Shown here: in pieces, positions 45,201 through 56,764 of the stretch
How the letters are laid out: each line of letters starts with the position of its first letter
How positions within the stretch are numbered: position 1 is the first letter of the stretch
From: Spirogloea muscicola
Taxonomy: Eukaryota; Streptophyta; Zygnematophyceae; Spirogloeales; Spirogloeaceae
Reading direction: 5' to 3'
Assembly (NCBI GenBank): GCA_009602725.1
Contig: WELB01000005.1
Coordinates: forward strand, 246,783 to 310,782
DNA: 64,000 bases
Program-made: the position numbers and the translations under genes
The notes under the pieces: generated by a model
What the model saw: the letters and a program-made list of their open reading frames with translations, nothing else
What the model was told of the DNA's origin: nothing
Databases searched by the model: none

Positions 45201-47606
45201 TGCCAGTAGCAGGACCATCCCTTTCCTCAGAGGACGTCTCCGCGCTGCGCAAGCAGCTACTGGCGCTAAATGGCACACTGGTGCATCCACAATTGGGTCC
45301 ATATATTATCTTGAGTGTCACCGACCCTTGGCAAACTGGTGAGTGAGTAGCTGTCCATGCAGGCTTTGCACGTCTCCTCAATTGACGACAAAGTTATGAC
45401 AGAAGGATCCAAGAATAAGTTATCCTGCACATTGTGCACATCTAGGACTGAACTTGTTAGAAACAATCTGGGCCAAAGCTCTTTAGCATGTGCACATCGC
45501 TGTATTGATGCCTTTCAGAATGTGTTGGAGGTACTGTCGCAAGACTTTTTGCTTGCTTGTACCTTGCTGCTGGCTGCTTCTTGGTTATGCTTTTAATGCA
45601 GCCCTTGCAATTGTAACAGGAGTCACATCCAAACGGCGCTCTGTCCCACTCATTTACATTATCCCAATAGTAATAACTGCCGCAGCTCTCATTGCTCTGG
45701 CAATTGCACTTATAGTGTACAGAGAGATGCGTATAGGTGGCATCAAGAAGTCCACAACCATCATGGGACCTTATGACGACAGTCATCCTTTTCAGCAGTT
45801 GCCCAGCCGACCGAATTCTTTTGATGGCAACGAGGCACCTGCTCCACGTAAAGACGATAACCGCAAAAGTGGTATGAAGACTCTACAACTTACCCAAATT
45901 CTGACTGCTTGCTATGTTCCTCTGTACTCTGAAGCAAGCCATGTTTTATGGATCCACCTGCTGACCATTTCGTGTCTACTTCTTTGTGCTACTTTGATCC
46001 AGATCCACCTCTGCCAGTCGAGACTGAGCCAGAAGAGACAGTTCTCAGAGTCAAGGTGTTGCAAATACCGTATGAGGAGCTGTACATGAGCAGCGGTGGC
46101 TTCAACGAAGGGCATCGGATCAGCTCCGGAGAGGGCAGTGCTGTATACAGGGGCACTCTTGCAAACGGGCAAGACGTTGCCATCAAGCATTTGCGCGGGA
46201 GAAGCGGTCAGGGCCTCACCAGCAAGTTCCGTGCTGAGGTATGCGAGCATGCGATAACCTCATTTGCAGCTTTTGCAGGACTGCAAGTGAAAATGGTAAT
46301 ACCTTCCTACATTCTCTTGGTAGGCTAAGACATTGTATATTAGCAATTGATAAACCCTCGTCATTTCCTCGAGCAGGTGGAAGTCCTGTCAAAGGCACAG
46401 CACCTCAATCTTGTGAACTTCATAGGTTACTGTACTGAAAGGAATGAGCAGCTCATTGTGACACAATTTGCACCAAACGGGACGCTCAGAGAGCACCTCG
46501 ACTTCAGTGCGGGCAAGAAGGGCCTGAGTTGGGAAGCAAGGATATGTGTGGCTCTTGGTGCTGCCAGAGGCATGGAGTACCTCCATGATTCGGCACCTGT
46601 ACCTATTATGCACGGCGACTTGAAGTCTAGGAACATCCTGCTGGATGAGAAATGGCGAGCAAAAGTGAGGTTTCCTCCCTCAAACTTTTACTTGCTTGCT
46701 AGCTGAGGGATATGGACGAACATGCTGCCAAGACATTGCTCATTGATCATCATGACTGGTGAGGTCTTAGTCATATACGATCTGCGTCCTCCAGGTTTCC
46801 AGCTTTGGTGTAGCCAGACCGGCAACATCCGCGACAGGGGCGCATTCATCATCCTTTGCTGGGGTTCTAGGCAGCTCTGGCTATCAGGCCCCCGAGCAGG
46901 CAAATATGGGCTTGACTACAATCAAGAGCGATGTGTTCAGGTACTGTTGCATTCACATTACATGCACTTAAAGCATGTCTGGGTCTGAGCATCTGAAAGC
47001 ATCTCAAGAGGCCCCGAGTGGGAGACCCACAGTGATTGGCCTTGTCAGTGGTTCATAGATGCCCATCGTTGCTGCATCTTGTCACTGTCCAATAGCCGTG
47101 TGTCAAGGGGAAGAGAATGACGTCCAAATGAGTGTTGAGCCCAAGGAATTCCACTCCTTGTGCAGCTTTGGGGTGGTCCTTTTGGAGCTGCTGACAGGCC
47201 GGAAACCCATCGACCACGCTCGGCCAGAGGGCCAGGAGAGCCTCGTTCTTTGGGTGAGTCTTGTGTCTGACATTGAGGTGTGCAATTCTCGAGCCTGCAG
47301 AGCTGGTCTGCATATGACTGCAGTCTGACAGAACCTCATGACGTGCTGACATACTGCTGATTGCCATTTGTTCTGAATACTGCACAGGCTGTTCCACTGC
47401 TGCAAAAGGCAGCCAGCGTGGCGGACAAGCTCGTCGACCCGGCCTTGAGGGGCCGCTACCCTGTACACGGCATGGAGCAGCTCGCCCGGCTCGCCTGGGC
47501 ATGCCTGCAGGCGCAGCCGGCAAGCCGGCCGGACATGCCGGCGGTTGTGGACGTGCTGGTCCAGCTGATGCCAGAGCACCGCAAGCTGCAGGAGCAGTCA
47601 ACGTGA
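42230..47606 (+). CDS. LRR receptor-like kinase (LRR-VIII-1-like) with SFG instead of DFG
   Basis: Predicted plasma-membrane receptor. The start [20 protein letters not shown] is a signal peptide. Exons (approximate): 42230-42327; 42630-42765 (LRR cap, WSGVVCD); 43063-43134, 43644-43715 and 43975-44039 (one LRR each, all in the same phase); 44142-44487 (Pro-rich linker, then Cys cluster [14 protein letters not shown]); 44748-44933 ([20 protein letters not shown]); 45149-45339 ([13 protein letters not shown]); 45621-45870 (membrane helix [20 protein letters not shown]); about 46019-46238 ([15 protein letters not shown]); 46377-46664; 46791-46939; 47167-47253; 47388-47606. The juxtamembrane Cys block plus GPY segment resembles Arabidopsis LRR-VIII-1 kinases (the HPCA1 group). 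The kinase keeps the VAIK lysine, HGDLKSRN and APE, but the DFG position reads VSSFGVARP. It is non-RD (HGD). It may be weakly active or a pseudokinase. It has few LRRs for the family. Confidence 0.9.
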
Positions 47607-47639
47607 GCAGAGCTGCCGTCTTGCAGCTACTGTGATTGA

Positions 47640-48490
47640 CAGTTACCAAACAGCGCCCTTGACCTCCCATAAGCTCCTATGACCTATCCCTTATACATCC
47701 CACCATTACGAGGTTTATGTACTCTTCTCGTGGTAGTAGCGTGCAGGAGCCGCGGTCTTATAGGTCGACATCCCATGAACTTTCTGGGGTTTGGGCACCT
47801 TAGATCGATGCACTTGGGTTTCGCCTGGCAGCAGCTTTGCTGGGCAGCAGCCATGGGAAGATTTCCAGGACTTATCATTCATAAGAGAGTTGTACGTTTG
47901 GCCCACTAACGAGATTGATGTAGTGACCAGCACAACTGATGTCGGCAGTCCGAAACTATTTTGTATGACCGTCATGCACATTGCTCAATAAGACATTGTG
48001 CAGTTTCTTCATGAATCTGCAGTGAGTATCGCAGCAACGACGCTCTGCTGCAAAGCCCTCCAGAGCAAAAACTGCTGGCAGTATTGGCGCTCTTCTCCTT
48101 CATATCCTTCTCGTCGAAGTGCTGACCTTTCCGCAGCTCAAGAGCAGGCGGCTAAGCAGTCACTTTGAGACACATGCGGCATGCAACACCATCGCCACCT
48201 CCCTGTGGCTCCGCTTACATGTTCATGAACGCCCTCTGTATGCACCTGGCTGGCTCTAACGGCCTCTTTATTGCCATCAGCTTTATCTCTGCAGCCAGAA
48301 TGAAACCTGCTCATTTGTCTCTAGCCGCTTTCGGCACCTGGGGGTTGTGTCCAACCACCCGGCCACACAGCGGCGGGGCTGACTAACTCAACTGACTGAG
48401 CGCCAGAATGTGCCCTGCTTGGCACAGGCTTACCTGCAGTTGGCGCTTGTTATGTGCGAGAAAATTCGTCAAGCAATCCAATCATTGGTA
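47640..48490. other. Spacer after the receptor kinase, one possible orphan exon
   Basis: A plus-strand open stretch at about 48134-48255 reads LKSRRLSSHFETHAACNTIA and on to YAPGW. It follows a pyrimidine-rich TTTCCGCAG acceptor and looks coding, but I cannot assign a family or join it to another exon. No other signal seen. Confidence 0.25.
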
Positions 48491-48716
48491 GTTGACTGAA
48501 AAGCAAACGGGCATTGCCGCCGCTGCCAGACCGCTGAAAGGCCACCCGGCTATGCTATCTGTGCTTGGCTGTCGACGCCGCGCTTGCTCGCAGCCCATGG
48601 CGGCGCGCCGTCACCTGTCCCCGCGATACTCGCCGATTCCCAGGAGGTCCTTTGCCCAAGCGACCCAAAACCCCACAGCAACTCGACATGCTCAGCAACG
48701 GGGAGTGCGGCAGCAA

Positions 48717-49350
48717 CTACTCACACAGACGGCAGCGCATCACTGTGGCAGAGAAGCCGCTGAGCCGGCTGGGAACCTGGCAAGCGCGCGTCTTGGCGCG
48801 GGTCTCCGCCGTGCACGGCACGTCGTTGTTGGGCTTGGCGAACCGCTTCTCGGCGCGGTCGCACGAGCCCCACGCCTCGGCGAAGCGGCCGGACCTGCCG
48901 CCGCGCCCTCTGCCCATCAGGCTCACAGACGGGCAGCAGCGGCGGCGGCGGCGGCGGCGGTGGGCTGCGCAGGGCTCGTACGGCATGCTGGCGCGCGCGA
49001 CACACTCGCAGCGGACGACGTCCGGCAACCCGGGCTCGCGCTCGATCCGCAGGTCCCGCAGCTCGAACGACACGCCAAAGAAGAAGGCGATCTTGCGCCA
49101 GCCTGCACCATGGCCACCACCGTGGCCACCGGCGGCCACCGGCAGCTGTCATCGTCGGCTGCAAAGGTCGGCTCTATGGTGGTGCCCCATTGGCGTCGGT
49201 GGCAGTGGCACCGGTGGCGGCAAAGGGGCCAGGGTCACACCGCTCTTCTTGATGAAGGGCTTGCCCTGCAGGTGCACGTAGTCGGTCGGCTCCAGGATCT
49301 GCACCAGCCACCGATGCAGCCACGACCGTTGCCAGTGATGCAGACAGTGT
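48717..49350 (-). CDS. Unidentified Cys-containing gene fragment next to an assembly gap
   Basis: Two open blocks read as exons. The upstream block (about 49345-49195) contains WLVQILEPTDYVHLQGKPF, then IKKSGVTL and a Pro-rich end. The downstream block (about 49095-48720) starts after GGTGCAG, contains WRKIAFFFGVSFELRDLRIE, VVRCECVARASMPYEPC and FAEAWGSCDRAEKRF, and ends at a GTGAGT donor near 48722. A GGC/CCG run (48935-48961) gives a poly-Arg or poly-Pro stretch depending on frame. The pieces resemble each other in codon bias, but the joining frame is uncertain. The 5' end probably lies in the 646-base gap. I do not recognise the family. The C-x-C spacing recalls the 10-20 kb module family, but I see no convincing match. 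Confidence 0.35.
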
Positions 49351-49455
49351 GAGTGCGCTTGCGCGGGTAGCCGATGTGACGTGCCAATGGCAGGTGCGCA
49401 CAAGCGGGTAGGTGCTGCATAGAAGGGAGATAAGGGAGATTGGGGGCGGGGGGGG

Positions 49456-50101
49456 NNNNNNNNNNNNNNNNNNNNNNNNNNNNNNNNNNNNNNNNNNNNN
49501 NNNNNNNNNNNNNNNNNNNNNNNNNNNNNNNNNNNNNNNNNNNNNNNNNNNNNNNNNNNNNNNNNNNNNNNNNNNNNNNNNNNNNNNNNNNNNNNNNNNN
49601 NNNNNNNNNNNNNNNNNNNNNNNNNNNNNNNNNNNNNNNNNNNNNNNNNNNNNNNNNNNNNNNNNNNNNNNNNNNNNNNNNNNNNNNNNNNNNNNNNNNN
49701 NNNNNNNNNNNNNNNNNNNNNNNNNNNNNNNNNNNNNNNNNNNNNNNNNNNNNNNNNNNNNNNNNNNNNNNNNNNNNNNNNNNNNNNNNNNNNNNNNNNN
49801 NNNNNNNNNNNNNNNNNNNNNNNNNNNNNNNNNNNNNNNNNNNNNNNNNNNNNNNNNNNNNNNNNNNNNNNNNNNNNNNNNNNNNNNNNNNNNNNNNNNN
49901 NNNNNNNNNNNNNNNNNNNNNNNNNNNNNNNNNNNNNNNNNNNNNNNNNNNNNNNNNNNNNNNNNNNNNNNNNNNNNNNNNNNNNNNNNNNNNNNNNNNN
50001 NNNNNNNNNNNNNNNNNNNNNNNNNNNNNNNNNNNNNNNNNNNNNNNNNNNNNNNNNNNNNNNNNNNNNNNNNNNNNNNNNNNNNNNNNNNNNNNNNNNN
50101 N
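49456..50101. other. Assembly gap (646 N)
   Basis: Preceded by a G-run (GGGGGCGGGGGGGG) and followed by GCC-rich sequence. Long frames that appear to span it are artefacts of the N run. Confidence 1.
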
Positions 50102-50392
50102 CCACCCCATGGCCGCCGCGGCCGCCGCCTCCGCCGCCGCTGCCGCCGGGGCCGCCGCGAAGTGCGGCGTGGCCTTTCGAAACACCCCGCGCCGGCTAGC
50201 GTGCGGCAGGGCGACTGGCGGGCCGGTCGCAGCGCTAATCGAGGCCGTCCGTTATTTCCCTGCGATTCCCTGCCTCAGCTGCAGCGTTGACACATGGCAA
50301 TCGAGCGAAGTTTTTGAATCCTGCTTCACCGCTCGACACGTGGCAATATGGTTATGACTGCAGACTGCGCCGAAATGTGGTATTTCTTTGTT

Positions 50393-50476
50393 GCTAGCTT
50401 GCCCGAGTGGTCCAAGGGGGGAGACTTAAGATCTCCTGTGCGTTAGCACGCGCGGGTTCGAACCCCGTAGCTAGCA
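50393..50476 (+). tRNA. tRNA-Leu (anticodon UAA)
   Basis: Acceptor arms are GCTAGCT (50393-50399) and AGCTAGC (50469-50475) with discriminator A at 50476. The A-box region is TGCCCGAGTGGTCCAAGG. The anticodon stem GGAGA/TCTCC encloses the loop CTTAAGA, so the anticodon is TAA. A long variable arm (GTGC-GTTA-GCAC) is typical of Leu tRNAs. The T-loop TTCGAAC lies within a B box. There is no intron, the CCA end is not encoded, and a TTTT pol III stop lies at 50506-50509. Confidence 0.95.
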
Positions 50477-50754
50477 CGGAAGACAAGCCGTGGCACCTCC
50501 TGCGCTTTTCGAGCCCCATCACATGCACCCCGCCTGCGGTCGTGCCGACTGCTGCGGGGCCGCCAGACACAAACCCACGTTGCTCCCTGCCATGCAAAAC
50601 CACGTCGGTGGCCCCTACTCAATGGTGGCGTGGTAGTACACCTGGACATCAGAGGTGCACTCACAGCTGGAATCGTGTGAAGTAGAGTGCGATATTGTCA
50701 CAACAGTGAAATGGTTTCAAACTATGTGTGAGATGAGCGACTAGTCTACTTGCG

Positions 50755-51090
50755 ACTCCGCTCAGGAGAGTTGCTCATCCGATTCCTACGACCATTTGGC
50801 CGCTTCGAACCTTTGTTAGGCCTTTTTAGGCTGGTTTTTTACAGCCCTTGCCCCCATTGGGAGTGCCACTTCTTCTTTGATTCCTACGAACGCAAACACC
50901 CCACGCATTGTGCCTCCAAGGCGGGGTATGCAGTAGCCTGCGCCGCTCGAGCCAAGGAATTAAAATACTCTGACCACCCGCGGGACGACGAGTTCTTCCC
51001 GCTGGCTATCGACATGCATGGGGCGTTGGGCGCTCGGTGGCTCGAGCTGCTCAACCGACTCTCACAACACGCCATCGCCTGCCGCTTCCA
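50755..51090 (+). mobile_element. LINE 3' end interrupted by the copia element
   Basis: The tail-type segment TTACAGCCCTTGCCCCCATT (50840-50860) precedes an open stretch reading SKAGYAVACAARAKE, then DEFFPLAIDMHGALGARWLE (about 50917-51050). This is the endonuclease C-terminus. It stops abruptly at 51090, where the copia LTR begins. Confidence 0.75.
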
Positions 51091-51510
51091 TGTTGGAATT
51101 CCTGGGCTGACTGCTCCTGTATCCGCTCCTGTACCTGTTCCTGTCTGTTGTAGTCCGTGTTCCTAGATTGTTCCTTCCGCCAGTTGCAGTCCTCCATCGG
51201 ACGTTTGCCCTTGTCTACGGGCCCAGCAGACCGCCCTTGACGCGGCGGCACAGATGCAGATGCGCTCATGGCGCCAGACAGATTCAGATCTCAGACAGTC
51301 AGTCAGCCTGACAGCACAGGCTCCGCCCTCACCCAAGGTGGGTGGCAGCCATAGGGCGCACGGGCGCACCGCGTGGCCTCAGATGTGGGGAGTAAACCCG
51401 ATGGGTGGCCGAGGCCTCCCTTATCCAGGGGAGACTCTCACGGCCCAATGAGACCGTCGGTAAGGTCACCCATCCCGACCCGCCGATTCACCATATTACA
51501 ATATTCAACA
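51091..51510 (-). repeat. Copia 3' LTR
   Basis: About 420 bp, beginning TGTTGAATATTG on the minus strand after a purine-rich GTGGGAG and ending in CA. It shares about 350 bp with 56215-56574. Confidence 0.8.
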
Positions 51511-54500
51511 CTCCCACTAAATATGTGAATCAGCCGAACCTAGCAAACTTCTACATCTATCATACTTGGGCTTAGGCAAGCCCTTGGTCAGAAAATCTGC
51601 AGTCATATCTGCTGTACTACAGTACTGCATCTTGATGACTCCTTCGTCTACCTTCTCTCGGATGAAATGATGTTGTATCTCTATATGCTTAGTACGAGCA
51701 TGATAGACAGGATTCTTAATCAAAGCCATGCTACCTTGATTATCACTGAACAAATTGCTTGCACTCGATGAAGAAAGAAATCCACATTCTTGTAGTAGTC
51801 TCCTCAGCCAGGTTGCTTCTTTTGCTGCTGCAGTCGTTGCCATGTACTCCGCTTCTACAGTTGAAGTCGCCACAGTCTGCTGTTTCCTACTACTCCAACT
51901 GACTGCTCCTGCTCCCAACTCGAAGGCATAACCTGTTACTGACCTTCTATCATCCAGACTGCCTGCCCAGTCGGCATCACAGAATCCTACCAGTTCATCA
52001 GATGTATCTCCTGTATGTCTAAATGTCAAGCACAGGTTCTTGCTTCCCTGCAGATATCGCATGATCCTCTTGACAGCTTGCCAATGTTCACAACCAAAAT
52101 CTTGAACAAACCGAGCAACCACTCCCACTGCTGCTGCTATGTCTGGACGTGCTGCCACAGCTATGTACATTAAACATCCCAATGCCTCCCTGTAAGGCAC
52201 CTGTGCCATCTTTTATCTGTCTTGATTTGTCTTGGGTCCCTGATTTTTGCTCAAAGTCTGTTTTGTATCCTGTGGAGTAGAGATAGGATTGCAGTCTTGC
52301 ATACCAAATCTGTCCAAGACTTTAGTTATGTACTTTGACGAACTCAAGGTCAATATCTTCCTGCTTCTATCTCTCTTGACCTGGATACCCAAAAAGTATT
52401 CCAAGGGCCCAGATCCTTCATCTTGAATCTACTACTCTTGCTCTTGCTCTTGCTTTACTCTTTTCACTTCAGTAGCTGAGTCTCCCAGAAAAATCAGATC
52501 ATCAACATACAGTGCCAGAACCACTTCGGCAGGTTTCTTCCTCACATACACACTGTGATCAGCCTCAGATCTCTTGAAACCTTGGTTCACTAGAAAAGTA
52601 TCAATCTGTGCATACCAGGCCTGGGCGCCTGTTCAAGTCCATACAGTGCTTTCCTCAGCCTGCACACTTTACTCTCCTTGCCTTTGACTTCAAAAACTGC
52701 AGGCTGTTGCATGTAGATCTCTTCCTGGAGATCGCCATTCAAGGACGCTGTGGTGACGTCCATCTGTTCTCCTTCTAAATTACGAATAGCTGCCATAGCC
52801 AGCAAACTTCTGACAGCACTAAAACTGGAGCAAATGTCTCGTTGTAATCAATCCCTTCCTTCTGAGCACAACCTTTGGCCACAAGGCGTGCTTTATATCG
52901 ATCTACAGACCCATCGCCCTTCAGTTTGATCTTGAATACCCATTTGCTGGGTATCGCTTTCCTGCCAACAGGTAACTCTACCAAATCCCAAGTTTCTTTA
53001 ACCAATCTAGCTCTGCCTCTGCTGCTGCTTTCCACTTGAGTGCTGCATCGCTACTCATAGCCTCTTGCATTGTGAGAGGCTCATGTAACACTACAGCAGC
53101 AAAAGCACGAACATCTGTCCTAGATACTCCCAACGTAGCAGTAGTTTCTTCCAGATCATCACCTCCTGTCCTTGCTTCCACTCCATTGCCAGATTCCCTG
53201 CCTCCACAGTAGCCACAATGTCAGGCTCTTGAGATACAGGCCACCATTGCACTCCTCCCACTTTCTCAGATGGCCATAACAGGAAAGCAGAATAGTCTGG
53301 GCTTCTCTGTTCATCAAACACTACATCTCTGCTGAACACCATCCTCCTGTTCTCAAGATCAAACAACTTCCACGCTATCACGTGTTCACCATATCCTACC
53401 ATGACACACTGACGAGCCTTTGATTGCAACTTGTGTCTCATCTCAGTAGGAACATGCACCCACGCAGAACAACCAAATACCCTACGGTGGGCAACTGTAG
53501 GTCTCTTTCCAGTCCAGAACTCCTGTGGCGTCGTGTCTTTTACTGCACTAGTAGGCATTCTACTCTTCAGATAAACAGCCGTTGCGACTGCTTCAGCCCA
53601 AAATCTTGATGGTGTATAAGAATGAAATATTAAGCACCTTGCAATCTCCATAACGGATCTATTGCAACTTTCCGCCACACCGTCCTGTTGAGGACGACGA
53701 TAGGTTGCTGTCAATTGCCTGTGTATACCCTGTTGTTGACAGAACTGTTCAAACTCTCTAGAAGTATATTCTCCACCATTATCAGATCTAAGAGCCTTGA
53801 GCTTCTTCCCTGTCTGCAACTCCACTGCAGCTTTGAAACGCATGAACTTCTCCAGCACCTCAATCTTGTTTTTCAGAAAATATACCTTGCTCCATTGGCT
53901 GGCATCATCAATGAAGGACAAAATATATCTGCTGCCCCCTAAAGAAGGTATCTGCATAGGACCACAGACATCATAATGCACCAGCTCCAGAAGTGAAGAA
54001 GCTCTATAGTGCTCACCAGCAAGCGGTTGTTGAAGATGGAGATTTCCCTGAACACAGCTCCGAAAAAAATCAGACTCAACATCTTGTGCAAGAGTATCTA
54101 CTCCGTGCACCATACTCTACAGCTTCTTCATCCGCTGAACATTGGGATGTCCCAGTCGAGCATGCCGTTGCTCAAACGTGTTTTTGTCAGACTCAGAAAC
54201 CATTACCCTGCCCTGAACCTGCATCTGTTTCTGAATGAAGATCAGTTTGCAGGATGGAACAGGAATCCTCTGTACCCTAGAACTTGCTTCTACTGCCGTG
54301 AACCTGGTCATGTGATCAACGACTGTCCCAAGAAGAAGGCTCTGGGATCTGGTGGCAATAGTAGAAGAGGCAGAGGCAGCTATGCTGAGGGAGAAGCACA
54401 CTTGTCCAGACAATCTGACAGGTCGAATTGTGATAGCTGGCTGATCGATAGTGGCGCGTCTCACCATCTCACTTACAGGCGGGATTGGCTCCAGAATAAC

Positions 54501-56214
54501 CAATCTGTTCCGGCTTTCAAGATTCAACTGGGTAATTATTGTGTGCAGCCTGCTGAAGGAAAAGGACAAGTGCAGCTGCAAGTGCCTAACCTCCATGGCA
54601 CTGAGACACAACATCTGACGAATGTATATCATGCTCCTGGGTTGGCGTCCAATCTCCCAGCTCTTAGACCAGGGCTATCAAGTTGTTTTGGACAGAGATA
54701 TCTGTATTATCACGCGATCTGGTGTTCCCACTCTGACAGGGCGCAGGTCAGGAGATCTGTTTACCTTGCCCTGAACCTGCATCTGTTTCTGCACCTGCAT
54801 CTGTTTCTGCACCTGATTCTGTATTCCCACAGCCTGTACTTGCACCTGTCCGTTCAGAGTAAAAGATCTCCTGACCTGCGCCCTGTTAAAGTGGGAACAC
54901 CAGATCGCGGGATAATACAGAAATCTCTGTCGGAAACAACTTGATAGCCCTGGTCTAAGAGCTGGGAAACAGATAGAAGATTGGACGCCAAAGCAGGGGC
55001 ATGATATACATTCGTCAGATGTTGTGTCTCAGTGCCATGGAGGGTAGGCACTTGCAGCTGCACTTCTCCTTTTCCCACAGCAGGCTGCACACTATCATCA
55101 CCCAGATGAATCTTGAAATCCGGAACAGATTGATTATTATGGAGCCAATCCGGCCTGTAAGTGAGATGGTGAGACGCGCCACTATCGTTCAGCCAGCTAT
55201 CATAATTCGACCTGTCAGATTGTCTGGACAAGTGTGCTTCTCCCTCGGCATAGCTGCCTCTGCCTCTTCTACTATTGCCACCAGATCCCAGAGCCTTCTT
55301 CTTGGGACGGTAGTTGATCATATGACCAGGTTCACGGCAGTAGAAGCAAGTTCTAGGGTACAGAGGATTCCTGTTACATCCTGCAAACTGATCTTTACTC
55401 AGACGACTACTACCACCAGTCCCGCTCCGAGGACTGCGAGCAACAGTCTGCTTTGAAGCCTCGTTTGATTCAAGTCGTGTCGAAGGTCTTGCTCAGATTG
55501 GCGTCTAGCCAGCAGCGCTGCCTGTGCACCTGTGAGAGAGCCTATCAGAAAACCTGTCAGCGAACCTGTGTTCAGAGAGCCTGTTGGAGGTCCTATCGGA
55601 TATCCTGTCAGAGACCCTGTCAGAAGTCGGTGTTGCTCCTCCAATGCTCGCTCCTTATGAAGGAGGCGAGCCAGCACATATTCTACAGTCAGTTCGTCGG
55701 CGCTGACAATGTATCTCTGACAGTATCATATGCAGGCGGGAGCCCATAAGTATGGCAAGAACTAGGAATCGGACTGGAACCTCCTCTCCAATGTCGTGCA
55801 ACTGAAGGGCCAATGAGTTCTACTCTGCTTACAAATGCTTGGATGGGCTCATCCTCCTCCTTTCTGCACTCGCGCAAGCGCATGCTGAGGTAGTAAGCCC
55901 TGTCAGTTCCGCGGTTCTCAAACTTGTTCTTGAGATACTCCCAGATGCCACTGGCCAGAGACAGGTTGACAACGCCTATCACCTCTTCATCAGCCAGATC
56001 TGCTGCAAAAATTGCTGGGGCTACAACATTCTCAAGAGAGAAGGGCCGACAAAGCCCTCGATCAGCTGGAAGCTCTACAGCATCCCAGACATTTTGAAAC
56101 TGAAGCAGCTTCTTCATTTTATGCTTCCAGACTAACCAGTTGGTATCTCTGGCTAGCTTGGAAGTCAGAACAGGGAGCGAACCTAGGGAACCCCCAAGGG
56201 GTGGGCCCAGGTCC

Positions 56215-56574
56215 TGTTGGAATACCTGGGCTGACTGCTCCTGTATCTGCTCCTGTACCTGTTCCTGTCTGTTGTAGTCAGTGTTCCTAGATTGTTCCTT
56301 CCGCCAGTTGAAGTCCTCCATCGGACGTTGCCCTTGTCTACGGGCCCAGCAAATCGCCCTCAACGCGGCGGCACAGATGCAGATGCGCTCATGGCGCCAG
56401 ACAGATTCAGATCTCAGACAGTCAGTCAGACTGACAGCACAGGCTCCGCCCTCACCCAAGGTGGGTGGCAGCCATGGCTAGGGCGCACGGGCGCACCGCG
56501 TGGCCTCAGATGTGAGGAGTAAACCCGATGGGTGGCCGAGGCCTCCCTTATCCAGGGCAGTCTCTCACGGCCCA
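56215..56574 (-). repeat. Copia 5' LTR (partial)
   Basis: Direct repeat of 51091-51446. It borders a LINE tail at 56575. Confidence 0.8.
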
Positions 56575-56690
56575 AAGAAGAAGTGGCTCTCCCAATGGGG
56601 GCAAGGGCTGTGAGAAGCCAGCCCGAAAAGAATTGACAAGGTTCGAAGGGGCCAAACTACGAGCTAAGTAGCAACTGTGGGAGAGAGAGA
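56575..56690 (-). repeat. LINE hairpin tail next to the copia LTR
   Basis: AGTGGCTCTCCCAATGGGGG, GGCTGTGAGAAGCCAGCCC and GGTTCGAAGGGGCC: the standard GGCTGGC-type tail. It is followed by a short GA microsatellite at 56681-56696. Confidence 0.75.
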
Positions 56691-56764
56691 GAGAGAGGTC
56701 CATAGCCAGCGCGCTGCACCTCCGTGCCGGACGAGCCCTCGCTGCTGCTTCTGGCCCTAGCCAG

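Larger units (their letters stand above)
51091..56574 (-). mobile_element. Ty1/copia LTR retrotransposon fossil (broken, internally rearranged)
   Basis: Parts on the minus strand, in order: 5' LTR (56574-56215, incomplete), gag (about 56200-55690), a CCHC-knuckle and protease region (between about 55320 and 54120, part of which is present in both orientations), integrase (about 54110-53100, with the central-core and GKRPTVAHRRVFG region), reverse transcriptase (about 53035-52210) and RNase H (about 52209-51517), then the 3' LTR (51510-51091). The gene order, with integrase before RT, defines the copia class. It is clearly dead, with multiple breaks. The LTR copies look roughly 95% alike by eye, which suggests a fairly recent insertion. 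It lies in LINE sequence on the 51.09-kb side and abuts a LINE tail on the other. Confidence 0.92.

Noticed and set aside
49149-50357. Long open frames across 49.1-50.4 kb on both strands
   Set aside because: They consist mostly of the N gap read as open codons; only the flanks are real sequence.
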